A DNA stretch of 64,000 nt from Chlamydiales bacterium (GTDB lineage Bacteria > Chlamydiota > Chlamydiia > Chlamydiales > JAAKFR01), in NCBI GenBank assembly GCA_022601635.1, contig JAJACG010000004.1, positions 70,856 to 134,855 on the forward strand. Reading direction: 5' to 3'. The position numbers and the translations under genes were made by a program. Below the pieces are notes generated by a model. That model did not search any database, was not told the DNA's origin, and saw only the letters and a list, made by a program, of their open reading frames with translations. Shown here one piece after another: positions 34,293-43,104 of the stretch. Each line of letters opens with the position of its first letter. Within the stretch, counting starts at the first letter, position 1.

Positions 34293-35417
34293 TCAAAACT
34301 CCTTTGGAGCCTCACCCAACCAGTCCGGACTCTTTCTCTTTAGATAACTAATCAGCTTTTTAACTTTGCCAAAATCACGCTTCGTCACAAGCGTCACACA
34401 GGTCCCCTTCGCACCAATCCGCCCTGTTCGACCCGAACGATGCAGATAACTCTCCTGATCATGCGGAAAATGGAGATTGATCACATGCGTCACATTGGAG
34501 AAATCTAACCCCCTCGCCGCTACATCTGATGCAACTAAAAACTTTAGCTTGCCTCTAGCAAACTTCCCTGTTATTGAAGTGCGCATCCTCTGATCCAGCC
34601 CACCATGCAGGTAGTCCATCGGGCCATACTTCTTTTTCAAAGAGCTGCACAGCTTCTCCACCTCGTGACGCGCATTGCCAAAGATGATACACTGCTTGAT
34701 CGGCAAATCATCCAGCAGCTTGGCCAGCTGCTCCTGCTTCTTATGCGGATTACGGCAGAAGAGAAATTTATGCTCCAGCTTATCTGGCGCTGGCTTCTTG
34801 CCGATCAACTTCACATGCTGTGGATTCTTCATCCGCGTCACAGCGATATCTTGAATCTCCTTCGGCATCGTCGCTGAAAAGAGCAGCACCTGATGCGTCT
34901 GCACCAGGCAGTCCATGATAAATTCCAGATCCTCAATAAAGCCCATCGATAGCATCTGATCCGCCTCATCCAGAACCAAGTGGCGCACACCAGTCAAATC
35001 AATTCTTCGTGCATAGATCAAATCAATCAGACGCCCAGGTGTCGCCACCAAAACATCAACACCCGCTTTGAGCTTGGCTAGCTGCAGATCCATATCCTCA
35101 CCACCAAAGATAGCAAAGGTTTTGACCTTCTTGAACTTTCCAATTCTCTGTGTTTCTGTTGCATACTGAAGCGCTAGTTCACGTGTTGGAACAACGATTA
35201 GCACCTGAATTTTCGATTCGTTTTTATCTATTTGGCTGCATAACGGGATGGCGCAAGCAGCTGTCTTTCCCGATCCAGTTTCCGCTGTCGCAATAATGTC
35301 ATGCCCCCCCAAGATGAGTGGCAAAGTTTTTTCTTGGACAGCTGTTGGTTTGGTGAAGTCAATCGCAACGAGGGCTTCAATTACTGCAGGGTCGAGGTCA
35401 AAAGATTCAAAGCTCAT
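34293..35417 (-). CDS. DEAD-box RNA helicase
   Basis: A 374-residue helicase core without long extensions. Motifs in order: TAETGSGKT (I), PTRELALQY (Ia), VLDEADQMLSMGF (II, D-E-A-D), FSATMP (III), and HRSGRTGRIG (VI). It resembles RhlE/DeaD-type enzymes that remodel rRNA or mRNA. The short basic tail after motif VI could bind RNA. The ATG overlaps the stop of the SDR gene (ATGA), with AAGG upstream. Confidence 0.93.
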   Translation of the reverse strand: MSFESFDLDPAVIEALVAIDFTKPTAVQEKTLPLILGGHDIIATAETGSGKTAACAIPLCSQIDKNESKIQVLIVVPTRELALQYATETQRIGKFKKVKTFAIFGGEDMDLQLAKLKAGVDVLVATPGRLIDLIYARRIDLTGVRHLVLDEADQMLSMGFIEDLEFIMDCLVQTHQVLLFSATMPKEIQDIAVTRMKNPQHVKLIGKKPAPDKLEHKFLFCRNPHKKQEQLAKLLDDLPIKQCIIFGNARHEVEKLCSSLKKKYGPMDYLHGGLDQRMRTSITGKFARGKLKFLVASDVAARGLDFSNVTHVINLHFPHDQESYLHRSGRTGRIGAKGTCVTLVTKRDFGKVKKLISYLKRKSPDWLGEAPKEF

Positions 35418-36124
35418 AGCCTTTTTTGGATACTCCTATAGATGAGCCATTTTGCTAGGCTCTTGGGGCAGAAGCTGAAATTGGGAAAGCTATCTCTTCC
35501 AATCCCCCTTTTCAACTGACGCCACATACGATTGGCCACATAGGTAGGGGACATCTGCCCGCTGATTTTTACTCTTTTTTTTGCCGCTCTTGTTGCAAAG
35601 CGGCTTTCCACCATCCCTGGGCAGCTGACCAAAACGCGCACACCGCTTCCCTTTAGCTCAAAATCCATCGCTTCGCTAAAGGAGGTGACAAACGCCTTGG
35701 TTGCCCCGTAGCTGGCCATGCCAGGTGATGGAAAGTGGCTAGCTAGGGAGGAAATGTTGAATATAGTGCCAGATCTGCCCTCTTTGAGCAAGCTATTTGC
35801 CATCTCCCACGATAGCTCCATAAGCGCCTGACAGTTCACCTCCACCATCTCCATCTGCTCGGTAATCGACAGCTCATGTACTTTGCCATAGAGCCCAAAG
35901 CCAGCGCAGTTGACCAGAAGATCTGGTTTTTTTTGATGAATCAGGTCGATGATGCGTTCTGTTTGGTGCGGCAATTTGGCATCTTTACTGCCAAGAGCGA
36001 TCACCTCATATTTTTTGCTTTGCAGGAGTGTGGCGAATGCCTTTCCTATTCCGGAGCTGCCCCCAGTAATAATGGCCCTCATCCGAGAATTCTGACTCTG
36101 ATAGTTTTTACTGGCTGCACTCAT
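35414..36124 (-). CDS. Short-chain dehydrogenase/reductase
   Basis: A 236-residue classical SDR. The cofactor motif is TGGSSGIGKA, then NCAGFGLYG, the catalytic Ser in NISSLASHFPS, and Y-x-x-x-K in ASYGATKAF. The Gly-rich loop followed by ALGSKDA gives no clear NAD/NADP preference. Substrate unknown; the family includes DltE/YbbO-like oxidoreductases. AGGTGA before the ATG at 36124 supports this start, but MRAIITGG at 36082 is the family-like one. A 156-bp gap separates it from the 7TM-HD gene. Confidence 0.88.
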   Translation of the reverse strand: MSAASKNYQSQNSRMRAIITGGSSGIGKAFATLLQSKKYEVIALGSKDAKLPHQTERIIDLIHQKKPDLLVNCAGFGLYGKVHELSITEQMEMVEVNCQALMELSWEMANSLLKEGRSGTIFNISSLASHFPSPGMASYGATKAFVTSFSEAMDFELKGSGVRVLVSCPGMVESRFATRAAKKRVKISGQMSPTYVANRMWRQLKRGIGRDSFPNFSFCPKSLAKWLIYRSIQKRL

Positions 36125-36280
36125 TTATCACCTGAAAGGGAGAGCGATATTTTTTGGGGATTTTGTTGCAAGTTGATCGCTCTCGAGCGCAGACAGTAGG
36201 GCTGAATACGGCAAGCGAGAGATCGTTCAAATCGTGACAAAATCAGCCAAAAAGCCTTCCTAAATTGACCTCTACTTTGC

Positions 36281-38467
36281 TCATCCTTCCTCGCCCGGAT
36301 GGTGCTTAGGATATCTAACTCTAGGGTGACTGGCAGCCATGAGCGTTTTGAGCAAGACAGTTTTGACGACACCCAACTCCTCAAAAGTGAGGAGCGATTC
36401 ATCAAACTGACCATCCTCAACCTTCTGCGCAATCAAGCTATCAATTAGCTCGGTTACTGTCTCCATATTATAATCATCTAAAGAGCGAGAGGCAGCCTCT
36501 AAAGTATCAGAAATCATGATGATCGTTGACTCCTTACTGCGCGGCTTCGGCCCACTATAACGGAAATCACGCTCATCAACACGACTCTTATCTCCACCCA
36601 TACTCTCAAGCTGCTTGTGATAGAAGTAGTAGACTAAAGTTGTGCCGTGATGCTCCTTAATCACATCAATGAACTTTTCAGGCAGCCCCTCTTTACGTGC
36701 AAGTGCTACACCTTCACTTACATGAGCGATGATCACCTGAGCAGATTCAAGCGGTGTCAGCAGCTGATGCATATCCATTCCGCCCATCTGATTCTCTGTA
36801 AAATATTGCGGGTTGGCCAGCTTGCCAATATCATGATACTGCGTTGCCACGCGGCAAAAGAGGCCATTAGCACCAATTGCTGTAGCTGCCGACTCAGCTA
36901 GATTACCCACTACCACGCTATGCTGGTAGGTGCCCGGCGCCTCTATAGTCAGACGGCGCAGAAGCTCATTGCTAGGATCTAAGAACTCCATCAGAGTGAT
37001 GTCTGTCAAGATGTGGAAGAGCGATTCCAAGACTGGAATCAAGCCAACCACCATCACACTCGTAAAGAGCATGAATAAGAAGGTGCTGACCAGATCGCCT
37101 ATCACCATGAAATCTAAAATGGTGTTGGCATAGAGATTGAAAGAGAAGGCGATCAAAAAGGCGCAGAGCCACGCCTTGGCGCAGACAGCAAAGATCTCTT
37201 TGCGGCGACGCACTCGGCGGTTGGTAAAAATCGCTGAGGTGGAGGTCAACATGTTGATCAAAATGAAGGGGATCGTTTCAACCGCCAATCCCATCGCAAA
37301 AACAACTGTAAGGAAGATGGTGCCAAAGGCAGCCACTCTTGCATTGAGTAAGCTGCAGAGCATGATCGCAGCAAAAGGAACAAAGAGCGGAAAACGCACC
37401 AGATTGAAAAAAGGGCCGCTGTCACGCACTAAAAAGAATTCTACAACCTTAGCAAAGATCAGCGCCAAGGTGAAGATGGTAGTCATAAGAGCGAGCTTCT
37501 TATTGGAGTGCAGAAGCTCTGGATGGGTCGATTTCAGAAAGACCACACCAACTGCCAAAATCAAGAAGACAATCAATAGCGTTCCAGAAATGGTGATGGG
37601 GCTCCAAATATTGTGCTCATCGCGCAGTCGCTCCTTCATCGCCTGCAGCATCGCAATATGGCGGGTGCTCGCCTTTTCCCCCTGATCAATCAGTCTCTCA
37701 CCCGCATGCACCTTAGTATATTTTTGATTCACCTGCGTCTGTGCAATCTTACGCAGCGTGTATTCCACGCCCTGATCCACCTCAAATGACCACTTCTTTG
37801 GAATCAAAAAATCGGTGATAAAGGCGAGCACCTCAGCAGGCAGTTCGCTTTGCAAAAGTGCTTTTTCATTCAAGCTCTGCCAAAATCCCTCAGGCAAATG
37901 GACGCGAGAGCCGATGCGCGGTGGCACAAATCTATAGAAATAGTGCGCCGGGATAGGAAGCTCATCAGAGGGCATGCTCTGCACCTGGTTCACTGTCCGC
38001 TCATCAGCAAAACGGCTCTCCATCAACGCCTCAGAATAGAGGCTGAGCGCCAAAGCGACATCCTCAAACTGCGCCCTTTTCTCAATCGCCTTCCACTTCT
38101 CCTTGCCTGTCGCAGTTTGTGTCACATATTTTTGAAAGTCGGTCGCCTGCATCTGAATCTCACGCTCAGACAATCTATAAACAGAACCAATCGTATAGGC
38201 AGCCTCCTGGCGCAAGACAACTGTTGCTTCATCATCGGGAAAAGAGAAGTCTACTTGTGCTACAACGTAGCGCTTCGCCTCTTGGCCAAGATCGAGTGTT
38301 TCAACATAATTTTCCCTAAAGTGCAAAAATAGGGCGACGACAAAAGCAAAGAGGATAGCGATGATCCAGCGAATAGTAAGACTTTTATCAAAATAGCCTT
38401 GCGTACGCGAATAGCGCAGCTCACTCAGCTCATCTTCGATTGTGGAGTTGGCCACTGGCTCGTCCAT
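36281..38467 (-). CDS. 7TM receptor-HD phosphodiesterase (PgpH/YqfF-like)
   Basis: About 728 residues from the ATG at 38467. One N-terminal helix (TIRWIIAILFAFVVALFLHF) is followed by an extracytoplasmic 7TMR-HDED domain, seven membrane helices, and a cytoplasmic HD domain. HD residues are visible in TYQHSVVVGNLAESAA, QYHDIGKLANPQYF, and VIKEHHGTTL. PgpH-type members hydrolyse c-di-AMP; chlamydiae make c-di-AMP, so that substrate is likely but inferred. TATTCT followed by GGGGGTCT precedes the ATG. It is divergent from dnaX with overlapping promoters. Confidence 0.9.
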   Translation of the reverse strand: MDEPVANSTIEDELSELRYSRTQGYFDKSLTIRWIIAILFAFVVALFLHFRENYVETLDLGQEAKRYVVAQVDFSFPDDEATVVLRQEAAYTIGSVYRLSEREIQMQATDFQKYVTQTATGKEKWKAIEKRAQFEDVALALSLYSEALMESRFADERTVNQVQSMPSDELPIPAHYFYRFVPPRIGSRVHLPEGFWQSLNEKALLQSELPAEVLAFITDFLIPKKWSFEVDQGVEYTLRKIAQTQVNQKYTKVHAGERLIDQGEKASTRHIAMLQAMKERLRDEHNIWSPITISGTLLIVFLILAVGVVFLKSTHPELLHSNKKLALMTTIFTLALIFAKVVEFFLVRDSGPFFNLVRFPLFVPFAAIMLCSLLNARVAAFGTIFLTVVFAMGLAVETIPFILINMLTSTSAIFTNRRVRRRKEIFAVCAKAWLCAFLIAFSFNLYANTILDFMVIGDLVSTFLFMLFTSVMVVGLIPVLESLFHILTDITLMEFLDPSNELLRRLTIEAPGTYQHSVVVGNLAESAATAIGANGLFCRVATQYHDIGKLANPQYFTENQMGGMDMHQLLTPLESAQVIIAHVSEGVALARKEGLPEKFIDVIKEHHGTTLVYYFYHKQLESMGGDKSRVDERDFRYSGPKPRSKESTIIMISDTLEAASRSLDDYNMETVTELIDSLIAQKVEDGQFDESLLTFEELGVVKTVLLKTLMAASHPRVRYPKHHPGEEG

Positions 38468-38485
38468 AGACCCCCAGAATAGTGG

Positions 38486-38514
38486 ATGACACCATTTTCG
38501 TAAAATTCTATACT
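38486..38514 (+). promoter_or_regulatory. dnaX promoter
   Basis: ATGACA (38486-38491, five of six consensus bases), 17 bp, TATACT (38509-38514), then 8 nt to the ATG at 38523. Confidence 0.55.
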
Positions 38515-38522
38515 CAGACCTC

Positions 38523-39845
38523 ATGAAAGAGTACCAAGTTCTCGCGAGGCGTTACCGCCCAAAAAAGTTTTTAGAAGTGATTGGCCAGCGCGCTGTTGTC
38601 CAAACAATCAAGCATGCAATTGGCCATCATCGCATCGCCCAAGCCTACCTCTTTTGCGGCACAAGAGGTACAGGAAAGACAACATTGGCTCGCCTCTTCG
38701 CTATGGCTATCAACTGCAGAGATCCCCAATCTGGTGAGCCATGCGGCAAATGCTCCTCCTGTTTGGAAATAGCTAGAGGCGATGCCATCGATGTCTTGGA
38801 GATTGATGGTGCATCACATCGCGGAATTGAGGATATCCGCCAGATCAATGAAGCGATCAAATTCTCTCCCACCTCTTCGCGCTACAAGATCTACATCATC
38901 GATGAAGTGCACATGCTGACAAAAGAGGCATTCAATGCGCTGCTCAAAACCTTGGAAGAGCCGCCATCGCACGCCAAGTTTTTCTTTGCCACAACAGAGG
39001 TGCACAAAATTCCTGCGACGATTTTGAGTCGCACGCAGCGATTCAATCTACGTCGCATCGCCACAGAGGAGATCGAGAATAAGCTTTTGGAGATTTGCGA
39101 GGAGCTGGGAATTAAAACACAGCCACGCGCCCTTTCGATTGTAGCCAAAAGAGCAGAGGGCAGTTTGCGCGATGCGCAGTCGCTGCTTGACCAGGTGATT
39201 GCCTTCGAAGAGAGAGAACTCACTGAAGAGGTGGTCTGTGAAGTACTCGGCCTGCCACCGCAAGAGCTACTCTTTGAATTGGATGCTGCTGTTTTACAGG
39301 GTGACTACAAGGCTGCCTTTGAGATTGTCAATGAGGTCTATACAAGTGGCAAAAACTGCTTCTGCTTTTTGGAAGAACTAATGCACCACTTCCGCTCTCT
39401 ACTTCTGGTCAAAACTGGCGTCCACTGTGAAGATGAGCTTCTTGCCTCTTCCGTGCGCATCTATTCACAAGATAATCTGCTCTCTATTATGGAGCTACTC
39501 TCAAAAGCAGAACTGACATTGAAACAAGCACCATCTGAGCGTATTGCACTGGAAATGTTGCTCTTACAGATCATTCAGGTAAAGAAGTTGGTGAGTAATG
39601 AGGCTATTTTGGAGCTTCTGGAAAAGGGGCCCTCAAAAGTGGAGCCCCCCACAAGGGCAGCTGTGAAGCCAACGCCTATTAAGCCAGCTGTAAAAAGAGA
39701 GGAGCCTCCCAAGCAGATGGTAGAAAAGAGAGTTCCCCCAAAGGAAATACCAAAAGAGAGTTTGAGCAGAGAGATGCAGGGGCGTGTCGACACATTGATG
39801 CGCTTTGCAGCAAAAGAGTTAAATGGATCACTGAGGAGAAATTAA
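38523..39845 (+). CDS. dnaX: DNA polymerase III subunit tau/gamma
   Basis: A 440-residue clamp-loader ATPase. ARRYRPKKFLEVIGQ is the family start and Walker A is GTRGTGKTTLAR. The zinc module is CGKCSSCLEI, the D-E-x-H box is YIIDEVHMLTKEAFNALLKT, and the SRC motif is SRTQRFNLRRI. The C-terminal part is short and Pro/Lys-rich, so only a gamma-like or short tau product is encoded. The stop overlaps the ybaB start by one base, the order seen in most bacteria. Confidence 0.96.
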   Translation: MKEYQVLARRYRPKKFLEVIGQRAVVQTIKHAIGHHRIAQAYLFCGTRGTGKTTLARLFAMAINCRDPQSGEPCGKCSSCLEIARGDAIDVLEIDGASHRGIEDIRQINEAIKFSPTSSRYKIYIIDEVHMLTKEAFNALLKTLEEPPSHAKFFFATTEVHKIPATILSRTQRFNLRRIATEEIENKLLEICEELGIKTQPRALSIVAKRAEGSLRDAQSLLDQVIAFEERELTEEVVCEVLGLPPQELLFELDAAVLQGDYKAAFEIVNEVYTSGKNCFCFLEELMHHFRSLLLVKTGVHCEDELLASSVRIYSQDNLLSIMELLSKAELTLKQAPSERIALEMLLLQIIQVKKLVSNEAILELLEKGPSKVEPPTRAAVKPTPIKPAVKREEPPKQMVEKRVPPKEIPKESLSREMQGRVDTLMRFAAKELNGSLRRN

Positions 39846-40141
39846 TGGGCAGCGGATTTGCCAAGAGAAAGAAAGAAGCGAAGCGGATGCAGGAGCAGAT
39901 GCAGGCAATGCAGGAGAAGATGAAGGAGGCAACAGCTACAGGAACAGCTGGGGGCGGCCTTGTCTCCATCACTCTTAATGGCGAGCATGAGATGACCAAA
40001 ATCTCAATCAAGCCAGATTGTGTCGATCCTGAAGATGTAGAGGGCTTGGAGGATTTGATTCGCGCTGCCTATAGCGATGCGAAAAAAGAGTTAGAGAAGG
40101 AGACTCCCTCTCTAGGCAAAATGGGCGGCCTCCCCTTCTGA
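39845..40141 (+). CDS. YbaB/EbfC nucleoid-associated protein
   Basis: A 98-residue DNA-binding protein. GSGFAKRKKEAKRMQEQMQA starts the helical tweezer arm. GLVSITLNGEHEMTKISIKP and DLIRAAYSDAKKELEKE complete the fold. It binds DNA as a dimer; its placement after dnaX is the standard bacterial arrangement. Its last 30 bp are antisense to the end of the convergent gene. Confidence 0.94.
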   Translation: MGSGFAKRKKEAKRMQEQMQAMQEKMKEATATGTAGGGLVSITLNGEHEMTKISIKPDCVDPEDVEGLEDLIRAAYSDAKKELEKETPSLGKMGGLPF

Positions 40142-40591
40142 TTTATATGTGAAGTAGACTACCCCTCTAGTACGATCACGGGTCGCTGCAAGCGCGCTTG
40201 GACTTCCTCCAAAAATCTGTCTAGCAATCTCTTTTGTAGGTATTTCAACGGCCCTAGTCTTTATTTTATGACCAATTGAGACAGTAAAAGTTATCTCCTG
40301 CTCTTTGACTGCAATGAGCGTCACATTTCTACATGGAAATTGTTTCCTTACAGCCTCTACAAACTCCCCAGCCTTCTTACCCGGCATCACAAGCTCGAGT
40401 TTGCTATCATCTGGATAGTGCGTCAGCAGCGCTCCAGGTGTTGGGGGCAACTCTCCTTTCAGCGCACCTAATGCTATCATCGTTACTCGAACTTGGAACC
40501 CTCTCTCTTCACGCTCTTGGCTCGTTATTGTGAGCCCCTGATCACTCAGAGTGCGCTTGATCCGCGCACAATGTACAAAAGGCGATGCCAT
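40112..40591 (-). CDS. Hypothetical protein, no recognised domain
   Basis: A 159-residue soluble protein from the ATG at 40591 (AGGAG upstream; a GTG two codons earlier is in frame). It has no signal peptide or membrane helix. The sequence alternates strands and helices (FQVRVTMIALGALKGELPPT, KLELVMPGKKAGEFVEAVRK, VTLIAVKEQEITFTVSIG), suggesting a compact alpha/beta fold. It sits with the gene at 40603 between ybaB and ptsI, where Chlamydia has no extra genes as far as I recall. It may be lineage-specific. Confidence 0.6.
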   Translation of the reverse strand: MASPFVHCARIKRTLSDQGLTITSQEREERGFQVRVTMIALGALKGELPPTPGALLTHYPDDSKLELVMPGKKAGEFVEAVRKQFPCRNVTLIAVKEQEITFTVSIGHKIKTRAVEIPTKEIARQIFGGSPSALAATRDRTRGVVYFTYKSEGEAAHFA

Positions 40592-40602
40592 CTTCACTTC
40601 TC

Positions 40603-41046
40603 CTATAACGTTAAAGGTTTAATATCAATATCTTGGTAGCAACCTTTTGGTTGCAAAGTTGTGGTTACCGTTTTACCAAAGATCTGAAACACCTCCTCTA
40701 CCACCCTAGCATTGTAATCATGATCAGGACGAAAGGCGCGCACTGTAAAGTGATCCATAGCCTCTGACTTCACAAGCCCTACCTTGGTGGCATACTCAAC
40801 AATCCTATTCAGCAGAGCAGATACCTTTTCTGAAGGCTTCATCATGCAAAATGGGGCGGTTGTTATGGTATAGTCAACGCGCAGATGACCCCGCATATCC
40901 AGCTTCTTTAGTATCTTTCCTATTTCTCGCGGTTCACCGTCTAGCTGCCAGCTAGCACACCGCATGAAAGGCGTGCTACAAACGTTGGTCTCATTCAATT
41001 CAATACCACTTGTTGAAAAGAGGTGCGGGTAATCAATAGCTGACAT
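40603..41046 (-). CDS. Hypothetical protein, no recognised domain
   Basis: A 147-residue soluble protein. GGAG lies 6 nt before the ATG at 41046. It is Cys/Met-rich in the first half (NVCSTPFMRCASWQLDGEP, APFCMMKPSEKVSALLNRI) and ends CYQDIDIKPLTL. No signal peptide. It precedes the gene at 40112 by 11 bp and is probably co-transcribed with it, downstream of ptsI. Confidence 0.6.
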   Translation of the reverse strand: MSAIDYPHLFSTSGIELNETNVCSTPFMRCASWQLDGEPREIGKILKKLDMRGHLRVDYTITTAPFCMMKPSEKVSALLNRIVEYATKVGLVKSEAMDHFTVRAFRPDHDYNARVVEEVFQIFGKTVTTTLQPKGCYQDIDIKPLTL

Positions 41047-41093
41047 CAATTTCTCCAGACTGGAGAAGCAGGCTACCAGAAGATCAAGTTTTA

Positions 41094-42842
41094 TTAAAGG
41101 ATTTTGTCGTAGGCCTCCTCGAGCGCCTCTTCAACTTCGATATAGGTACTAAGTGTCATCACCCAATCAGCAAAGTGCTGCGCCTCGTCAATCGAAATGC
41201 GACGAATCACCTCATTGATCTGCGGCATCGCAGGCATTGAGAGTGAAAGCTCCCGCACACCAAGCCCCAAAAGTAGAGCTGTGTAGCGCGGATCAGCTGC
41301 CACTTCACCACAAACAGCAACCGGCTTGCCCGCCTTTTTACCCTCCTCAACCACATGCCGAATCATACGGATGATGCAGGGATGCGCTGCTGTGTAAAGA
41401 TAGTCCATACCGGGATTGCCCCGCTCAACCGCTAAAGAGTATTGAACAAGATCATTGGTACCAATAGAAAGAAAATCACACTCTTGAAGCAGAAGATCTG
41501 CAGTAAATGCAGCAGAGGGCACCTCGATCATACAGCCAATCGGCACATTCTCATTAAAAGGAATACCTCGGCTACGTAGCTCCTCTTTCGCTTCCTCCAC
41601 AAGCTCCTTCGCTTCCCTTAGCTCAACTAAACCAGAAATCATCGGAAAGAGAATAGAGAGATTGCCAAAGGCAGAAGCGCGCAGCATCGCTCGCAGCTGC
41701 TTCAAAAAGGCAGTCTTTTCCTTCAACATCAGACGAATCGCACGGCATCCCAAAAAGGGATTCTTCTCCATCCGTGTGGGATAGAGATCTCCAAGCTTAT
41801 CACCACCAATATCAAAAGTTCGGATCACCGCATGGTCATCGCCTACCTTCTCTACTACCTTACGATAGAGCTGAAACTGCTCCTCTTCTGAGGGAAAGCC
41901 ATCTTTAGCCAAAAAGAGATATTCTGAGCGGAAGAGTCCCACACCTTTGGCGCAATATTTATCCAGCTCCTCCAGCTCATCAAACATCTCGACATTGGCT
42001 GAGAGCAGCAGCTGCTCTCCATCAAGTGTTTTGGCATCAAAATCACAACATTTGCGCAAACCGCGCTGCGCCTTTTGTAGCTTTTTCTGCTCTTTTTTAT
42101 AGTAACCAAGCGTCTCCTGAGAGGGGTTGATCACAACAGCGCCACTCTCCCCATCTACAATCACACAACTCTCATTCTCAAGAGAGGGAAAGTCCACCTT
42201 CGATACAAAAGGAATTCCGCGAGCTCTGGCTACAATAGCCACATGGCTAGTCTCCGATCCACTTCTAGTCACAAAAGCCTCAATGCACTCCCCCTTCGAC
42301 TCCGCCGTATCAGAGGGAAGAAGCTCATGCGCAAAGACAATCACCGGCTGCTCAAGATGGGAAAGATTCTTCTCCTCACTCTTGTTCAAGTAGCGGATGA
42401 TACGGCGCGAAATATCTTGAAAATCTTGAATACGCTCTTGAAAAAAGGAGTCTGAAATCTTGCTAAAACGCTCCTGGTACTCACCAATCACCGTAGTGAA
42501 GACAGATTCTGTATTCATTCCCTTGCGACGAATCTCACTCTCCACCTTGCGCGTCATCAAAGGATCATGAGTGATCTCCAAATGAGCACGCAAAATATCT
42601 ACCGCCTCACTGCCGCCCTCTTTCTTAAGCCTTCTCTGCATAGAAAGAAGATCTTTGCGAGAGCTCTTCAGCGCATCATAGTAGCGTTCTACCTCATGAT
42701 CAACATTATCAACAGCAAACTCTGTCACTCTCTCTTCCGCATGAGAAAAGACAAATGGCGTGCCAATCGCAATTCCCCCACAAATAGGATAGCCCCTCAG
42801 GCAGATCTCACCCACAGCTTTTCTCCCCAAAGTGGCTATCAA
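41094..42842 (-). CDS. ptsI: PTS enzyme I
   Basis: A 582-residue PEP-protein phosphotransferase that phosphorylates HPr. The active-site His is in GSETSHVAIVARARGIPF. The PEP-binding half carries GVGLFRSEYLFL, VIRTFDIGGDKLG, and GTNDLVQYSLAVERGNPG. The C-terminal Cys loop is AVCGEVAADP. It overlaps ptsH by 35 bp. With HPr, HprK and two EIIA(Ntr) proteins but no visible permease, the chain looks regulatory. Confidence 0.96.
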   Translation of the reverse strand: MIATLGRKAVGEICLRGYPICGGIAIGTPFVFSHAEERVTEFAVDNVDHEVERYYDALKSSRKDLLSMQRRLKKEGGSEAVDILRAHLEITHDPLMTRKVESEIRRKGMNTESVFTTVIGEYQERFSKISDSFFQERIQDFQDISRRIIRYLNKSEEKNLSHLEQPVIVFAHELLPSDTAESKGECIEAFVTRSGSETSHVAIVARARGIPFVSKVDFPSLENESCVIVDGESGAVVINPSQETLGYYKKEQKKLQKAQRGLRKCCDFDAKTLDGEQLLLSANVEMFDELEELDKYCAKGVGLFRSEYLFLAKDGFPSEEEQFQLYRKVVEKVGDDHAVIRTFDIGGDKLGDLYPTRMEKNPFLGCRAIRLMLKEKTAFLKQLRAMLRASAFGNLSILFPMISGLVELREAKELVEEAKEELRSRGIPFNENVPIGCMIEVPSAAFTADLLLQECDFLSIGTNDLVQYSLAVERGNPGMDYLYTAAHPCIIRMIRHVVEEGKKAGKPVAVCGEVAADPRYTALLLGLGVRELSLSMPAMPQINEVIRRISIDEAQHFADWVMTLSTYIEVEEALEEAYDKIL

Positions 42843-43104
42843 ATGCCTCCTCTAAAAGCCTTAGAGTCTCCTTAGCATCTTCACCCTCAATTCGAACTGT
42901 GAGTAGGCCATTTTTTTGTACTGCTAACATCAAAATACTCAATATGCTCTTAGCATCAACTGTCTCTTTTTTATAGGTGAAGGTGACCTTACTACGACAG
43001 CTTTGAAGCAGTTTCACAATCATTGTTGCTGGGCGCGTATGCAGCCCCAGCTCATTTTTCACACGGATCTTTTTGACAATGCGCTTGTCCACTTTTCCTT
43101 TCAA
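42808..43104 (-). CDS. ptsH: Phosphocarrier protein HPr
   Basis: 98 residues. The phospho-His lies in NELGLHTRPATMIVK, and the regulatory Ser site in VDAKSILSILMLAV matches the Ser46 region that HPr kinase modifies. The N-terminus is about ten residues longer than usual and overlaps hprK by 53 bp. Having the Ser site and hprK next door fits serine-level control of HPr. Confidence 0.95.
   Translation of the reverse strand: MKGKVDKRIVKKIRVKNELGLHTRPATMIVKLLQSCRSKVTFTYKKETVDAKSILSILMLAVQKNGLLTVRIEGEDAKETLRLLEEAFDSHFGEKSCG

Noticed and set aside
36121-36432. A 103-codon minus-strand frame ending at the SDR start, filling the gap before the 7TM-HD gene
   Set aside because: Two thirds lie inside the HD gene in another frame, no family pattern is visible, and the C-R-I-Q-P-Y-C stretch is only superficially like YidD.
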